Of a stretch of 64,000 nt of DNA, positions 1-11,661 are shown in pieces. Source of the DNA: Camellia lanceoleosa (lineage: Eukaryota; Streptophyta; Magnoliopsida; Ericales; Theaceae); NCBI GenBank assembly GCA_025200525.1, contig CM045762.1:192287154-192351153 (forward strand), in the 5' to 3' direction. Each line of letters opens with the position of its first letter. Position 1 is the stretch's first letter. Below the pieces are notes generated by a model. That model was not told the origin of the DNA and ran no database searches. It saw only the letters and a list, made by a program, of their open reading frames with translations. Both the position numbers and the translations under genes were made by a program.

Positions 1-855
1 AGTTTTTGCTAAATTTTTCTATTTTTTAATTCATTTAAAAAGAACTTCCTATGTTATACTGTTATTAACAGGGCAATAAACATCTTTCCCATTTAACACT
101 ATGATATTATTGACCCATCTCTCTCTCTCTCTCTCTCATAGTCAGGCTTAGGGGCTTTGGTTGGAATTTTAATGGAAAGGAAAGGACAATTCTGTCATTT
201 TGGCTCTACATTTATTCTATTTCAATCTCGTTTGTTTGATGGGTACGTTATATATTCATATTTAAGTCACGACGTATATATACATCCAATAATTTGTATC
301 ATAGAATAAATGGTAGGTCCAATAATTTAGGTAGGGGGTTTGTTTGGCTCCATACATCGATTGGTTTATTGGGATATATATATATATATATGATATTTTG
401 TCTTATTAAATTAAAAAGTCTATTTTATTTTTTGTGATTATTTTAGTCAAAAAAAAAAAAAAAACCCCAAAACCTACTTCCAAACATGGGCTACAAATGA
501 TCTAGTGAAATAATTGACTTGACAAAAATTAGAAAAAATAGTAATTTAATGAGTTTCTTTTGGGTAGTATGTGATATTGTACATTCTTATTCATTGAATT
601 TCAAGGGAAGTTATTGGATGTGATTGAAGTACGGTCGCGTGATATCTTAAGAGTATTATGATTAGTGAAAAATGTGAGTTTTATAATTTTCTATTGAGAG
701 ATTGAAAAATAAAAAAATATATGATGTATGATAAATTGTGAAGGAATGTAAACAAGTGCTGCTATGAGCACACTCAATAATTTTCCAATTTCAAGAAACT
801 AAATTAAATATTTTCCTTTATAAATGGTATAGATAGATGACTTGACAGTTACAAA
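1..855. other. AT-rich non-coding DNA with microsatellites
   Basis: I see no gene here. Simple repeats are present: (CT)n at about 118-138, (AT)n at 374-391 and a 16-base A run at 449-464. Base composition is clearly lower in GC than in the retroelements to the right, so this is probably older intergenic DNA outside the nested block. Confidence 0.7.
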
Positions 856-2200
856 CACTACAACAAATATCACTTTTTGTAACGTGCAAAAAATGCTATC
901 AAAAGTAAATAATAGCATTTGTTGAAATGCTATATTAGCCCATGTTATTAAAAGTCTATAATTTTCAATAGCATTTATTGAGTGTTCTACATGAATGCTA
1001 TCAAAAGAATACCATACCATTCTAATAATGCTATTTAATTATAACAATAGTAGTTTTATCATGCTACAAATTCTCTTTCTTAACAATTTGCAAATGTTGT
1101 CATACATGATGTTAATACCATCATGCGATAGTTTTTTTACCTGTTATCATTGTAATTTTTTTTTTTATAAAATAAAATTTCATATTTTCATTCAACATCA
1201 ATGTTGAAAGTAATTACGCAAATTTCATTACAAGGATTGAAATAATTACACAAACTTGTCATACATTGTCTTAATAAAACACTAAAATTAAGTTTCCAAA
1301 GGATGCTAATGGACAAAACATAGCCATGTACAAAAATAAATAAATAAACTAGTTATTCAAATATCCACTTCTTCAATTACAAATTTCTCATCCTTCAAGC
1401 TTGCTTTTGTGATGAGTTTAGTCCCTCTACTTTCCAAAGGCAACAACTGCAAAATGAAAATAAAATTCTTAATCAATAAACAATTTAAACAATATATTTA
1501 GAGAATAAGTTTCAAGATCACATTCAAGGTAAAGACACATCAAACTTCTAAGTGGACTCACCATATACTACAATCAACATGTACAACATGACAATAATAA
1601 ACCAAATGAAAATTACAAGGAAAAAAAAAAAAAAACTATTGTTATTATTAGTAGGACAAACTAATTTTAGAAGCATGTATATACCTCGGATTAACTGTAA
1701 GAATTTGTTCTGATAAATGTTTCTTTCCATGACAACAAGGTACTTGGATAAAAAATAAAAAATAAAAATAAAAAAGCAACAAAAGGAGTCAAAATTAAAA
1801 AACTTGCTAGCAGCCCCTTGCAATTGTAAACCAATAAAAATATCATGAGCAGAACATTCAATCTTACATATGTAATTACTCCTATGGGACATTTTTCTTG
1901 ATGACATGCCATCATTTCTTATATATATATATATATATATTTGTGTGTCTGCCTACATATACATTACTTGAGAAAACCACACAAATAGATTGCAATAAAT
2001 ATATAAAAAACTAGCTAATATAATTAATTGATGTGGGTTGAATATAGAATTAATTTAGCACCTGATTAAAAAAATAAGACTAAGATGCCAAGGTGAATGA
2101 AAATTGCCCACTAGAACTAGATATCACAATTTACAACATAGGTATTGAAAAGAGGCCAGAAGTGTAAAAACCATGATAGTCAACAAACAAGACATATGTC
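856..2200. mobile_element. probable CACTA (En/Spm) transposon terminal region
   Basis: The segment opens with CACTACAACAAATATCAC at 856, the form expected of a CACTA terminal inverted repeat. Within the next 180 bases an AATGCTAT(C)AAAAG-type motif recurs in both orientations (about 890, 905, 930, 967, 993, 1026), which is typical of CACTA subterminal repeats. A possible minus-strand terminal exon of 29 codons lies at 1357-1446: a pyrimidine-rich tract ending in AG precedes it and a TGA ends it. I do not recognise the peptide. An (AT)10 tract lies at 1921-1940. The partner terminus was not found, and the right limit is simply where element D begins. Confidence 0.45.
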
Positions 2201-2244
2201 TGTAGACGTCCCCGAACGCATCCCGGGCGAGAGGAGTGTGAGTT

Positions 2245-2261
2245 CCCCCCCCCCCCCCCCC
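2245..2261 (+). repeat. 17-base poly-C tract
   Basis: An uninterrupted run of 17 C lies 44 bases inside the 3' end of element D's LTR. It is absent from the corresponding part of the A, C and F LTRs. Such runs are prone to slippage and to assembly error. Confidence 0.9.
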
Positions 2262-3984
2262 GGTTCTGGTTTGATATTGGGTCACCACAGTTCAAGGACT
2301 CAAATGTCACGGTTCTTAATCTTGAACCAAAGAGTCCAAATCCGGCAAATCGTTTTTGAAAACAGATTTTTTTGAAAGAAGTGCCAAACATGGACTGCTT
2401 TGCCAGATACAGAGTCGCCACCTAAATATTTTTTAATGGGGAAATTTAGGAAACCCTAACTCGGTGCCAAAGGCCACGTGTCCGTCATCACCAAAGTTGC
2501 CTTGGCTCGGGAACTTGGGTACGATTGGGGAAGGTCACTTCGTGAGCATCCCCGCTCGCCCGGTCAAAGACCGGCCTCTACTAACCATGATATCTATTTT
2601 TGAAAACATTGTGTGTTCTTATTCCAGTTATTAGCCTAGATTACTATGTGATGCGCACAGCATACAAGTATAGACCGGGTCGCCCGAATTGGAACAAAAC
2701 ATTTCATGTTTGTTTATTTGAAAATGGTTTGATGATGCTACCCGCAGGTAGGCTAAGATGCGGATTTGCCACCCTCGGGTGGGCTTAGAAAACATGATTT
2801 TGCCACTATCTAGTGGGCTTAAAACAAACATTTGATGAATTGTCCCAATCCAAATAACCCAACCTCCACCCACAGGCATTCAAGCAGTTATATCACATAA
2901 GCAAATAGCCTCATGGTAAGCATGCTATTCATGGCAGCACTCACACGCATGCAAGGATGCTAAAGCATAAAACTCACCGAGTACTCCAAGCCAAAACAGA
3001 AGCTTATTAGAAATATATGCATGATCCTAAGTATACAGAAATGCCTAATGCAACACATGCAAAAATGCAAACTATAGCAGGCTCGGCTATTCTAAATACG
3101 GCATATGAAATGCTACAACTAACAAGTATTCAAATTTGGAATTGAAATACAATGTAGTTAGTATGATGCGCCGAGCCCGGTGCATGCAAAACAGATGAAT
3201 GAATGCAAACATGCCATCATACTGTATGCTAATTGAAATATGCCCTAATCTAACCAACATAAGCAGGTAAATAAAAGGGAGAAAGAAAGGGGGGGTTGGA
3301 AGACATGCACACACACACACACCCTTATTACAGTTTTGCCCTCGCGCAGAGGGTCCGAAAGAATAATACAGTCCCGAATGAAAGAATATTACAGTCCAAA
3401 TATTACAGTCCCAAATAATGTACAAATTCCTAATTAATTAACAAATTAACTAAGAAAGCTGTAAAACTGGCATGCAAGCTAGGGACTGCCTTGATTCCGC
3501 TCCGGATGATGGATGATGCATGCTTGGGCTGCTTTTGTGCGGAAATCCAAGGCGATGCCCCAATTAGCCTCTGTTTACAATTAATCTCGAAATGCGTGCC
3601 AAGCTTCGGAAGACTGCTGATTCTTGATTTTGTTGCAACAGAGAGCAGGAAAGGGGCATAGCAATGTATTTCACAAATATATACATGCCTCGATCCTCGT
3701 GCCACCAATCACGCATATCGATGCACGATGGCCGAGGAGCCGGATTGCACAACTCAATATAAGATGAATGCAAATGAGGACACAATAAAACCTAACTCCA
3801 TCATGGATGATCCGGAGTGTCGGTGACTGGGGAATTGAGACCCGTTCCGTCACTCAAAGTACGAAACGTACCTCGTTTCCCGTGCCTGGGCTAACTCCTA
3901 TCCCGAACACAATGCAATATGCATGACATACATGGATGCAACTAAGATACAATCTAGTATGCACAATGCTATGAAAATGAGATG

Positions 3985-5015
3985 CCTCGAAATGCGTGTA
4001 CACAGGTACGCAAACCGAGAAAATGTTCCTAAGGCATGAAATGGCACACACACAATGCAATGGCATGAAAACGAGATGCCTCGAAATACGTGCACGTGGG
4101 CACGCAAATCGAGGCGATGGCCCTAAGGCATGAAAATGGCATACGGAATGCGATGTGGACTTATACTAACATGAGTGAGCCTCAGCCACACTCACATAAG
4201 AGGCTTTCGGATAAAAATGAAGTGCCTCGAAATGCGTTCCCATGGGCACGCAAACCGAGGAATGGCCCGAAGGCATGAAAATGGCATACGGGATGCGATG
4301 TGGACTTATACTAACATGAGTGAGCCTCAGCCACACTCACATAAGAGGCCGTCAGATAAAAATGAAGTGCCTCGAAATGCGTGCACACGTGCACGTAAAC
4401 CGATGAATGGCCTGAAGGCATGAAAATGGCATACAGGATGCGATGTGGACTTATACTAACATGAGTGAGCCTCAGCCACACTCACATAAGAGGTCGTCGT
4501 ATAAAAATGAAGTGCCTCGAAATGCGTGCACACGGGCATGCAAACCGAGGAATGGCCCGAAGGCATGAAAATGGCATACGGAATGCGATGTGGACTTATA
4601 CTAACATGAGTGAGCCTTAGCCACACTCACATAAGAGGCCGTCGGATAAAAATGAAGTACCTCAAAATGCGTGCACACGGGCACGCAAACCGAGGCGATG
4701 GCATACGCAATGTAATGAGACTAAAATGGCATATACAATGCAACAATGGGCTTATACCAACATGAGAGAGCCTCAGCCACACTCACATAGGAGGCCAATG
4801 GATGAAAATGAAGTGCCTCGAAATGCATGCACACGGGCACGCAAACCGAGGCGATGGCATACGCAATGTAGTGAGACTAAAATGGCATATACAATGCAAC
4901 AATGGGCTTATACCAATATGAGAGAGCCTCAGCCACACTCACGTAGGAGGCCAATGGATGAAAATGAAGTGCCTCGAAATGCGTGTACAGGGGCACGCAA
5001 ACCGAGGCGATGGCA
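3985..5015. repeat. tandem array of ~145-155 bp units inside D's LTR
   Basis: The phrase 'catgagtgagcctcagccac' or a close variant recurs at about 4171, 4314, 4459, 4605, 4760 and 4916, and 'cctcgaaatgcgtgcacac' variants at about 3989, 4080, 4227, 4370, 4515, 4662, 4818 and 4975. This gives roughly six to seven units of 143-156 bp. The later units carry an extra 'caatgtaatgagactaaaat' insertion, so the array has two unit variants. Short open frames through it are by-products of the repeat and not genes. Confidence 0.85.
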
Positions 5016-7111
5016 TAAGGCATGAAATGACATGAGATATGAGATGCAAACTTGCAAATGAATTTCAGCACTGAAATATAGGGGAAAACAGTCCCGAAAT
5101 GATGCGAAATGACACCAAATGCAAGGAATGGTCCCGAAATGCGAATTTAGGCACCCGAAATGGCCTATAGCTATGCAATGCGTGCACAATATGGACATGG
5201 AATGAAAATACAGCAGCAAGGCAGTCCCTAAATAGGCGTTTTTCAGTTATAAACATGGCCAAAAAACAAGCACAAATAGGGCAACAATGGCATGCAAAAA
5301 TGGGGGCCAAGAGAGGGGTATTGAAGCAAGTGGTATACAGAAAATCCAAACAGAAAAATTTCCTTCTACAACATTGAAGAGGGACCAAAAATAAGTCTAT
5401 TTACAGAAGATGGCAGCCCCCAAAACAGTATACAAACACACTCAAAATGCCATGCAAAATGAGGCTCAAAAGAGGCTATAACAGGAAGTATGTAAAATAA
5501 TCACCAAACAGCCAAACATTCTTGATGAAACATGTAAAGGGGGTCAAAATAAGACCCCTTTCAGTTCTGACCAAGGGCCAAAACCAAAAACACAAAAGGC
5601 TACAAAATCATGCAAAATTAGGGCCTAAAGAGGATTATAATGGCAAGGGGTATAAGGAAATGCCAAAGGGTGTTGAGTCCTTCAATGTTGAAGAGGGGCT
5701 CAAAATAAGCACAAAATCAGTTCATGGAAGCCCCGAAATCAGATCACACATAGGCTAGAAATTTGATGCAAAATTGTGGTAGAAAAGGGAGAAAAGGCAA
5801 CTTACCCTTGTAGACAAGTCTTGGCTGCCTCTTGCTTGAAGAATGGATGCCTCCTAGCTGCTGGAAGGCCTCCCTTGCTGCTGGAAATGATGTGGTGGTG
5901 GTAGAGCTTGGAGATGGTGAAGAAAATGGAGCCACACTTGAAGAATATAGAGTGATATGTATGTATATCTTCAATACAACTTTTGTAACCTTTCTTTGAG
6001 AGCTTGGAGGCCAGCAAATCAGACAAGAGAGGGAGAGAAGAAGTGAAGGCAAAGTGGAGGGAAATGAGGCTATCTTTCCCTCCAAAAGAGTCCCCCGGAT
6101 AGAGATATTTTCGGGGGAAAACCAAGGCACAGCTGTATAGCACTCATTGTGAGGATCAAGGCCGGCCAGTTTTTTTTGCTGCAGGTGGCCAATCGGCTAC
6201 CCCCTATGGCCGATCGGCCAGGGGTCAAAAGGACCAAGTTGAATTTCTGGCCGAGCTCTACATATTGGTGTCCTCTCATGTCTCCTCTTCACAACCATGT
6301 GGTTCAAAATTGGCAACTCTAAAACAAGAGAGAGAACAAGCCATTTTTAGGAGGGGTTCAAAAGGTTCAATTGGAATTTCTGGCCGAGCATATGATATTA
6401 GGATCCTCCCATGTGTGTACAACACAAATATGTGGTTTGGGGTTGAAGAAGGTGGCCCCAAGGTGTTCAACATTGGCTCGGAAGTGAGAAAAACGGGCGC
6501 CGGAGGGCGAAAATGGAATATAACTGGTTGCTAAGATAATTGCTGACCTCCCACCCTCCAGGGACCTTCCTGGTGATAAAACAGAGGTACCTACCAAAAA
6601 TGAACGAAAACTGATGCAAAACGAGTGCTCGGGGGCCAAAACACGCAGTTCGGGGTCCTAAAAATGGGCTGTTAAGCACCGAAAGTGGCGTTCGACCACG
6701 AAGTGGGTTTCTCATACCCCAGTGTCCCTCGAAAGGGAGTAAATAGGATGCATGCCAAAAATCGGAGCAAACGGAGATAGTTAGGCGGTCCCGAACCGAG
6801 GCACACGGCTCGACGGTTCCGAAAACCGGGAACTGGGCTCCGAAATGGGCAAAATGGCCTATGACCACGAAACGTAGCCTACGGCCACTGAGAGACGGTC
6901 TACGGGACCTCTCCCTCCCCTCAAGAAAAGAAACAGAGAAAATCGAGTCTGGTTCGCAAACCGAGGCAAGGTACAAAAGAGTCCGGAAGTCCGGAGGCAG
7001 GGCTCGCAGCCGCAACTCTGAAATTCCTGGACGAGCGCGATATGCGACATCACCAAGCACTCAATCGGTGACGTCTGAGTCTTAAGGTCGGTCAAAAATG
7101 GGGTGTCTACA

Positions 7112-7124
7112 GTTGCCCCTATTT
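7112..7124 (-). promoter_or_regulatory. polypurine tract of element D
   Basis: On the minus strand AAATAGGGGCAAC lies immediately before the LTR start TGTAGACACC. It corresponds to AAAGAGGGGCAAC in elements A and C and would prime plus-strand DNA synthesis. Confidence 0.7.
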
Positions 7125-8130
7125 GACAGAACTTGGAAGTCATAACAATGATGGGAGTGAGTGTCAAAGCCCAGAGACGACCCATTTTTGACAAGGCCGA
7201 AGACTTAGACAATCATACAAGATAGACAGAGATATACCCGCAGGCGTACCCGCAGGCAAAAGGGGGCAAGATGCAAAGCGATATGCACGGAGCCGGATGT
7301 AACTCAATGATCATGCAAATGCAGCAAGCTGTAATGAAGCAAGTATTCGCAAATGGATGCAACAGTTTTAAGAAAGAATGCAAAGCAACAACTACATTTC
7401 ATGCAGTTAGAAATGCGGAGAATCATTCAATTCTCGTCGCGTCTCACACGGAGAAGATACGATACCTGCGCGATTCGTCTGGTCGCACCAGCCTCGAATG
7501 AACCATACATACAATATCGTGCCTGTAAAAGAGAGAAATTCAACAAGAACAATATGCTAACGACATATATTCAATGTGATTCCTGTGGTTCAAAAGTTTG
7601 GCACACGCGGCGCCGGCAAATGAATGCATCGCGATGCAAGAATGGAACGTGCGTGACAACGCATGCTTAAGCACAGAGGTATGGTAATATCAAGAAATGT
7701 GCATGACAACGCAAGTATATTCATGAGAATGCAAGTTATGTGCATGACAATGCAAAACGAGCATAAATCAGGGCGCCCGTTTGTCGCGAAACAACGAGCA
7801 AAGAAACGCGCGTTTCGGTGAAGGCGACTCGATCGCAGCCTTCGGTTCACTTCCCGGAGAAGTTACAATACTTTTAAAAGGATACATCTTGATTTCGGTG
7901 AACAATGATGAGACACATGTCAGAAATTGAAGCTGACGTTCCAGCAGGGCGATTTCGCGACCGGAGGTGCACTTTTCTTGAACTTTTTTAGGTCCCGGGA
8001 ACTCCAATCTTCCTGAAAATTTGCAGAGAGCTAGGGGGGCATGTGGGGAAGACCAACGGCTAGCTTCCTCCCCCCTAGGAGGCCATCGGCCACCTGCCCA
8101 AATCCGGGGGCACTTTTGTCATTTTGCCTC
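7125..8130. other. 3' internal non-coding region of element D
   Basis: The part next to the PPT ('cataacaatgatgggagtga', 'cccagagacgacccattttt') is closely shared with element C at about 40800-40870 and with element A just upstream of 32511, so it is a conserved 3' segment of the family. The rest is low-complexity, rich in ATGCA-type words, and I see no gene. In A and C this interval holds tandem arrays of unrelated sequence. Confidence 0.6.
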
Positions 8131-8462
8131 ATTTTCTTTATATTCTCTTGTCCAATGCATCCGATCTCACTACCATAGCTGCGAAAACTTCTCCTCTTCC
8201 TTCCCAAACCATTTTCCTCTCCAGATCCGGGCTTTATACGCGTTTTCCAAGGCCCAACGCAAGTTGTTTTCGCAAAAATATTCGATTTCAAGCACTTTGG
8301 ACCGATTAAATTTTGATTTCGGGGCTTTTTTTCTCATTTTCACCACTTGAGGTAAGTTTTTCTCAACATTTGGAAGATTTTCTCGGGGGTTGACTTTTGT
8401 TGACGTTTTCCAATTTTGGCTCATTTTTTGCTCATTTTTGCTCCTTTTGCAGATTTTCGGAA
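8131..8462 (+). promoter_or_regulatory. putative promoter and spliced 5' leader of the antisense PMD gene in D
   Basis: A TATA-like TTTATATT at 8137-8144 is followed by a pyrimidine-rich leader. The leader contains a candidate 5'-UTR intron at 8352-8452: GAG|GTAAGT is a consensus donor, and CTCCTTTTGCAG is a good acceptor ten bases before the ATG at 8463. About 40 bases upstream of the TATA lies 'gaggccatcggccacc', a member of the CCATCGGC motif family also found in the LTRs. The promoter role is inferred and transcription is untested. Confidence 0.45.
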
Positions 8463-10080
8463 ATGGCGGGTAATTTTCCTCATGGTGGAGGTCTTCCAGG
8501 TGCCGGGGATGATTTTGATCCCATGACTCTCCGCCTGAGGGTCTGACCTTTCATTCCCGAGAGATACGCCCCACCGGTGCACGTCCTTCCGCGGGCTATT
8601 TTTCGCCATTTCACTGACTTCAATGATCGAGCACTCGGAGACCTACTTCTACGAGAGCCAGAGCGTCACCTCTCCCACGAGGCACGAGAGGTATTTTACT
8701 TCATTCTCCGCATTTTCATGCACTTCGTGTCTTTGCCATGCTTGAACATACAATTCAGCTTTTGACATAGTACTTTGTTTGCATCCTGGACATGCGGCTT
8801 AAACACTTGAATTTCTGAACACTCAGCTCATTAATTGATTGTGAACGCACGGCGCACATTAGTTAAGAATTGAACACACGGCTCAAACACTGATTTGTCG
8901 AACACACAACCCGGATTTGAAGGTGTACACACAGCACACATCGACTAGGAGTAGAACACGCAGCCCAAACTCAAATTTTCTGAACGCATAGCTCAAATTG
9001 AAGTGAACACGCAGCCCACACTGATTGAGAGTAGAACACGCAGCCCTAACTCAGTTCATGAACACACGACCAGTTTAGATGAGTGAACACGCACCCTAAT
9101 CGATTGAGAGTAGAACACGCAAATTTAACCCAGATGCATCGAACACGTTTCAGATTTGGAGTGAACACGCAGCCCACACTGATTGAGAGTAGAACACGCA
9201 GCCCTAACCCAGATTTACTGAACACACACCCCAGATTTGGAGTGAACACGCAGCCCACTGATTTTGAAATTTGAACACGCAGCCCAAACACTGTATTTTC
9301 TGAACACGCAGCCCAGTAGATGTGAACATGCAGCCCACTAATTTAGAATTTGAACACGCAGCCCAAACATTGTATTTTCTAAACACGCAGCCCAGTAGAT
9401 GTGAACACGCAGCCCAAACACTGTATTTTCTGAACACGCAGCCCAGTAGACGTGAACACGCAGCCCACTGATTTAGAATTTGAACACGCAGCCCAAACAC
9501 TGTATCTTCTGAACACGCAGCCCAGTAGATGTGAACACGCAGCCCACTGATTTAGAATTTGAACACGCAGCCCAAACACTGTATTTTCTGAACACGCAGC
9601 CCAGTAGATGTGAACACGCAGCCCACTGATTTAGAATTTGAACACATAGTTCGTTTACTTCACTTCGCACACAGCTTATTGTCTGCACACAACTCATTTC
9701 ATTTTATTTGCACATGGCTCATTCATTTCATTTGCACATAGCTCATTCATTTATACTAACACATGTATTCATTCTGAATGCAGGTTGGCTCTCGCACCGT
9801 GCGGAGATATGGCTCTACTGCCGCCAGAGACTGGTATGCTGAGCTCCCGGAGGCTGTTCGGGATTTAGTCGATCTGGCAGGGTTCAGGCCCTTTTGCATG
9901 GGGTTATCACGTTGTCCGGCTAGGAGGACATTGGTGGCAGCCTTAGTGGAGAGATGGTGGGACACAACCAACTCTTTCCATTTTTCCGCCACTGGGGACT
10001 TGACCATGACCCCTCTGGACTTTGCTGTGCTGATCGGCCTGGACATAGGAGGTTGGCCCATTCCTTATGATGAGGATATG
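8463..10080 (+). pseudogene. antisense PMD (plant mobile domain) gene, exons 1-2, truncated (copy in D)
   Basis: Exon 1 is 8463-8690 (228 nt, 76 codons, ending at GAG|GTATTT). Exon 2 begins at 9784 after TGAATGCAG and is open to the junction at 10080. Exon 1 has the same length as in element C. Exon 2 carries the PMD core, including RDWYAELPEAV, VERWWDTTNSFHF and GDLTMTPLDFAVLIGL, which resemble the plant mobile domain (aminotransferase-like, PF10536) of MAIN/MAIL-type proteins. Codon 28 is TGA, perhaps a CGA mutated by deamination. The gene runs opposite to element D, as in A and C. Everything after 'IPYDEDM' was lost when the region fused to C's LTR. The PMD assignment is strong; loss of function is clear. 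Confidence 0.75.
8830..9650. repeat. minisatellite in PMD intron 1 of element D
   Basis: The intron (8691-9783) is largely built from GAACACGCAGCCC, recurring every ~25-30 bases. Between about 9320 and 9640 it forms a higher-order unit of ~79 bp with internal words 'aacactgtattttctg', 'cagtagatgtg' and 'actgatttagaattt'. The same GAACACGCAGCCC word occurs singly at about 48190 in element C, downstream of its PMD gene. Element C's intron 1 is much shorter (463 bp). Confidence 0.85.
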
Positions 10081-10881
10081 ATATCCGTTTTTGAAAACGT
10101 TATGTGTTCTTATTCCGGTTAATTAGCCTAGAATTACTATGTTATATGCGCAGCAAACAAGTATAGACTAGATCGCCTAATTTGGAAATAAACATTGCAT
10201 ATCCGTTTGTCTTTAAAAACGTGTTGGATTTTGCTACTCGCAAATAGGCTAAAATACGGATTTCAATGAGTTGTTCCAACTCAGACAATCCAACCTTCAC
10301 CCACAGGCATTTAGTCAGTTTATATCACGTAAGCGTTTAGCCACATGGTAAGCATACTGTTATGTTTAACATTCACACGCATGCGATATGCTAAAGCATA
10401 AAAACTTACCTAGTACTCCGTGCGAAGACAATGAAACTAGTTAGCAAAACATGCATGACTCTAATTTCATGTTAAGTGCCTAATGTAGCGCATACAAAAT
10501 GCAACCTAGAGTAGGCTCGGCTAATCTAGAAATGGCATGTGAAATGCACACGTTTGATGCACGTATTCAAGTTAGATTTGAAACGCAATGCAGTTAGCAT
10601 GATGTGCCGAGCCCGATGCATGCAATACTTATAAATGATGCACGCATGCATAGCATAAGGTATGCTAATTTAGATATGCCCTAATACTAACCATCATAAG
10701 CAGGTAAGTAAAAGGGAAGAAAGAAGTGGGGATTGGGAGACATACACGCACCCACACACCCACACTTATTACAGATTTGCCCTCACTCGGAGGGACCAAA
10801 ATAATAATACAGATTAATTAACTACACAAGCTAACTAAATATTACAAACACCTAATCAGTTAACAAACTAACTAAGCTAGG
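10081..10881 (-). repeat. element C 3' LTR, inner-left fragment
   Basis: This sequence matches the 5' LTR of C at 53041-53840 almost base for base ('gccgtttttgaaaacgttat', 'ctaactaaatattacaaaca'). It is interrupted at 10881 by element B and continues at 38135. The portion homologous to 52699-53037 is missing on the left, where D's PMD exon adjoins. Confidence 0.85.
10877..10881 (+). repeat. target-site duplication of element B, left copy
   Basis: ctagg lies directly before the LTR start TGTGGTGAAA. The same five bases follow the right LTR at 38135-38139. The uninterrupted target is seen in C's other LTR as 'aactaatctaggaaagac' near 53832. Confidence 0.95.
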
Positions 10882-11286
10882 TGTGGTGAAAGGGTTTTGG
10901 AAATACTCTCAGAATCCTAGAAGCCGCTGATGATCCTCTGCTAGTCACCTGAAAGAATACAAACTCCGGTCGGGGTTGCCGGGATTAGCACTCCGACGGA
11001 CAAGTCAGTTCCTCTGCTCAAGAAAGCTTGTTTACTAAGTTTTTAGAAGTGGTTTTTGCATACCTGCTCTCGTTCATTGCCATTGTATTTATACTCGTTT
11101 CTTCTGATCCTCGGGACCAGAGCCTACTTTTTCAATCATTATCTATTCCTCCATTCGGCTCTAGGGATCCCTCTCTATTCGGTCACTAACGCTATCCGGC
11201 CCCATATCCTTGCGGGATATGTGCCGGCTAGCTTCAAGCTTCTGAAATACACATCCTCCACCTCCTCCAAGTATTCGGCTACCACA
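10882..11286 (-). repeat. 3' LTR of element B
   Basis: 405 bp, ends TGTGGT/ACCACA. On the minus strand a TATAAATA box lies at 11093-11086, a strong plant core-promoter match. It differs from the other LTR at two positions that I can see (cctagaag against cctggaag, gacggac against gacagac). Confidence 0.95.
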
Positions 11287-11661
11287 ATTGCCCTCCGGAC
11301 TCCCTATTGACGGCAGTTAATCGGCGTGTTCGGTTCAGAATTTGAGAAGTCCAGTTGCAGGCAGCTTCGCGCGCCCCAAAATCTGTCAGGAGGCGCATGC
11401 CTCTTTCGTTCATCATTACACTTTCCCGCTATCTCAGCATTTATTGCGATTTGAAACTTCGGTCCTTTCGAATTCGCATTTCGTCGATTTTCTGAGACTT
11501 TTGGTTCGCCAGTGCACATCTCTCCGTGGCTTACGTCTTCTGCAACTTCTTCCCGTCTTCCCTTACCTCATCTGCTTTTCGTAAGTCCCTTTCTCCTTTA
11601 TTTGTAATCCTTTTTTCTGTTTGCTCTTTTAGCTTCGGCGAATATTTAGTTCTTTACTAAG
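11287..11661 (+). promoter_or_regulatory. B polypurine tract and upstream region of the antisense gene
   Basis: Next to the LTR, on the minus strand, GGGAGTCCGGAGGGCAAT forms a purine-rich candidate PPT (11287-11304). The remainder is the presumed 5' flank of the plus-strand antisense gene starting at 11662. It holds a GTAAGT donor-like site at 11580 and TTTACTAAG directly before the ATG, which could bound a short leader intron. These assignments are tentative. Confidence 0.4.

Larger units (their letters stand above)
2201..7111 (-). repeat. 3' LTR of element D (4.9 kb)
   Basis: Read on the minus strand the LTR begins TGTAGACACCCCATTTTTGA (ending at 7111) and ends GGGGACGTCTACA (at 2201), so the ends form a 7-bp inverted repeat TGTAGAC/GTCTACA. 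The block around 2300-2620 (GGTTCTTAATC, 'gagtcgccacctaaatattt', 'ggccacgtgtccgtcatcac') matches the LTRs of A, C and F. It is about 1.1 kb longer than the A and C LTRs, mainly because of the tandem array at 3985-5015. The TSD cannot be tested because the other end is lost; the five bases to the left are atgtc. Confidence 0.75.
2201..10080 (-). mobile_element. element D: Ogre/Tat-like LTR retrotransposon, right part lost
   Basis: Element D runs on the minus strand. It has a complete 3' LTR (2201-7111), a polypurine tract, a 3' internal segment shared with elements A and C, and the first part of an antisense PMD gene (8463-10080). At 10078-10080 it stops inside PMD exon 2 and continues directly as the middle of element C's LTR, sharing only ATG at the join. 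Its gag, pol and 5' LTR are therefore missing, probably removed by a deletion that also took the end of C's 3' LTR. The family is assigned from LTR similarity to A, whose PBS and gag are of Ogre/Tat type. Confidence 0.75.

Noticed and set aside
1548..1915. Minus-strand ORFs in the CACTA-like region as a transposase gene
   Set aside because: No transposase motif recognised, AT-rich low-complexity composition, and no consistent exon structure beyond one weak terminal exon.
4090..5025. ORFs in the D LTR array
   Set aside because: Tandem-repeat by-products with no start context, no domain and many alternative frames.
7112..10080. D's internal region and C's 3' LTR as one intact element
   Set aside because: D's LTR and C's LTR differ in length and content. 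The join at 10078 is inside a PMD exon and in mid-LTR with no PBS, gag or TSD between.
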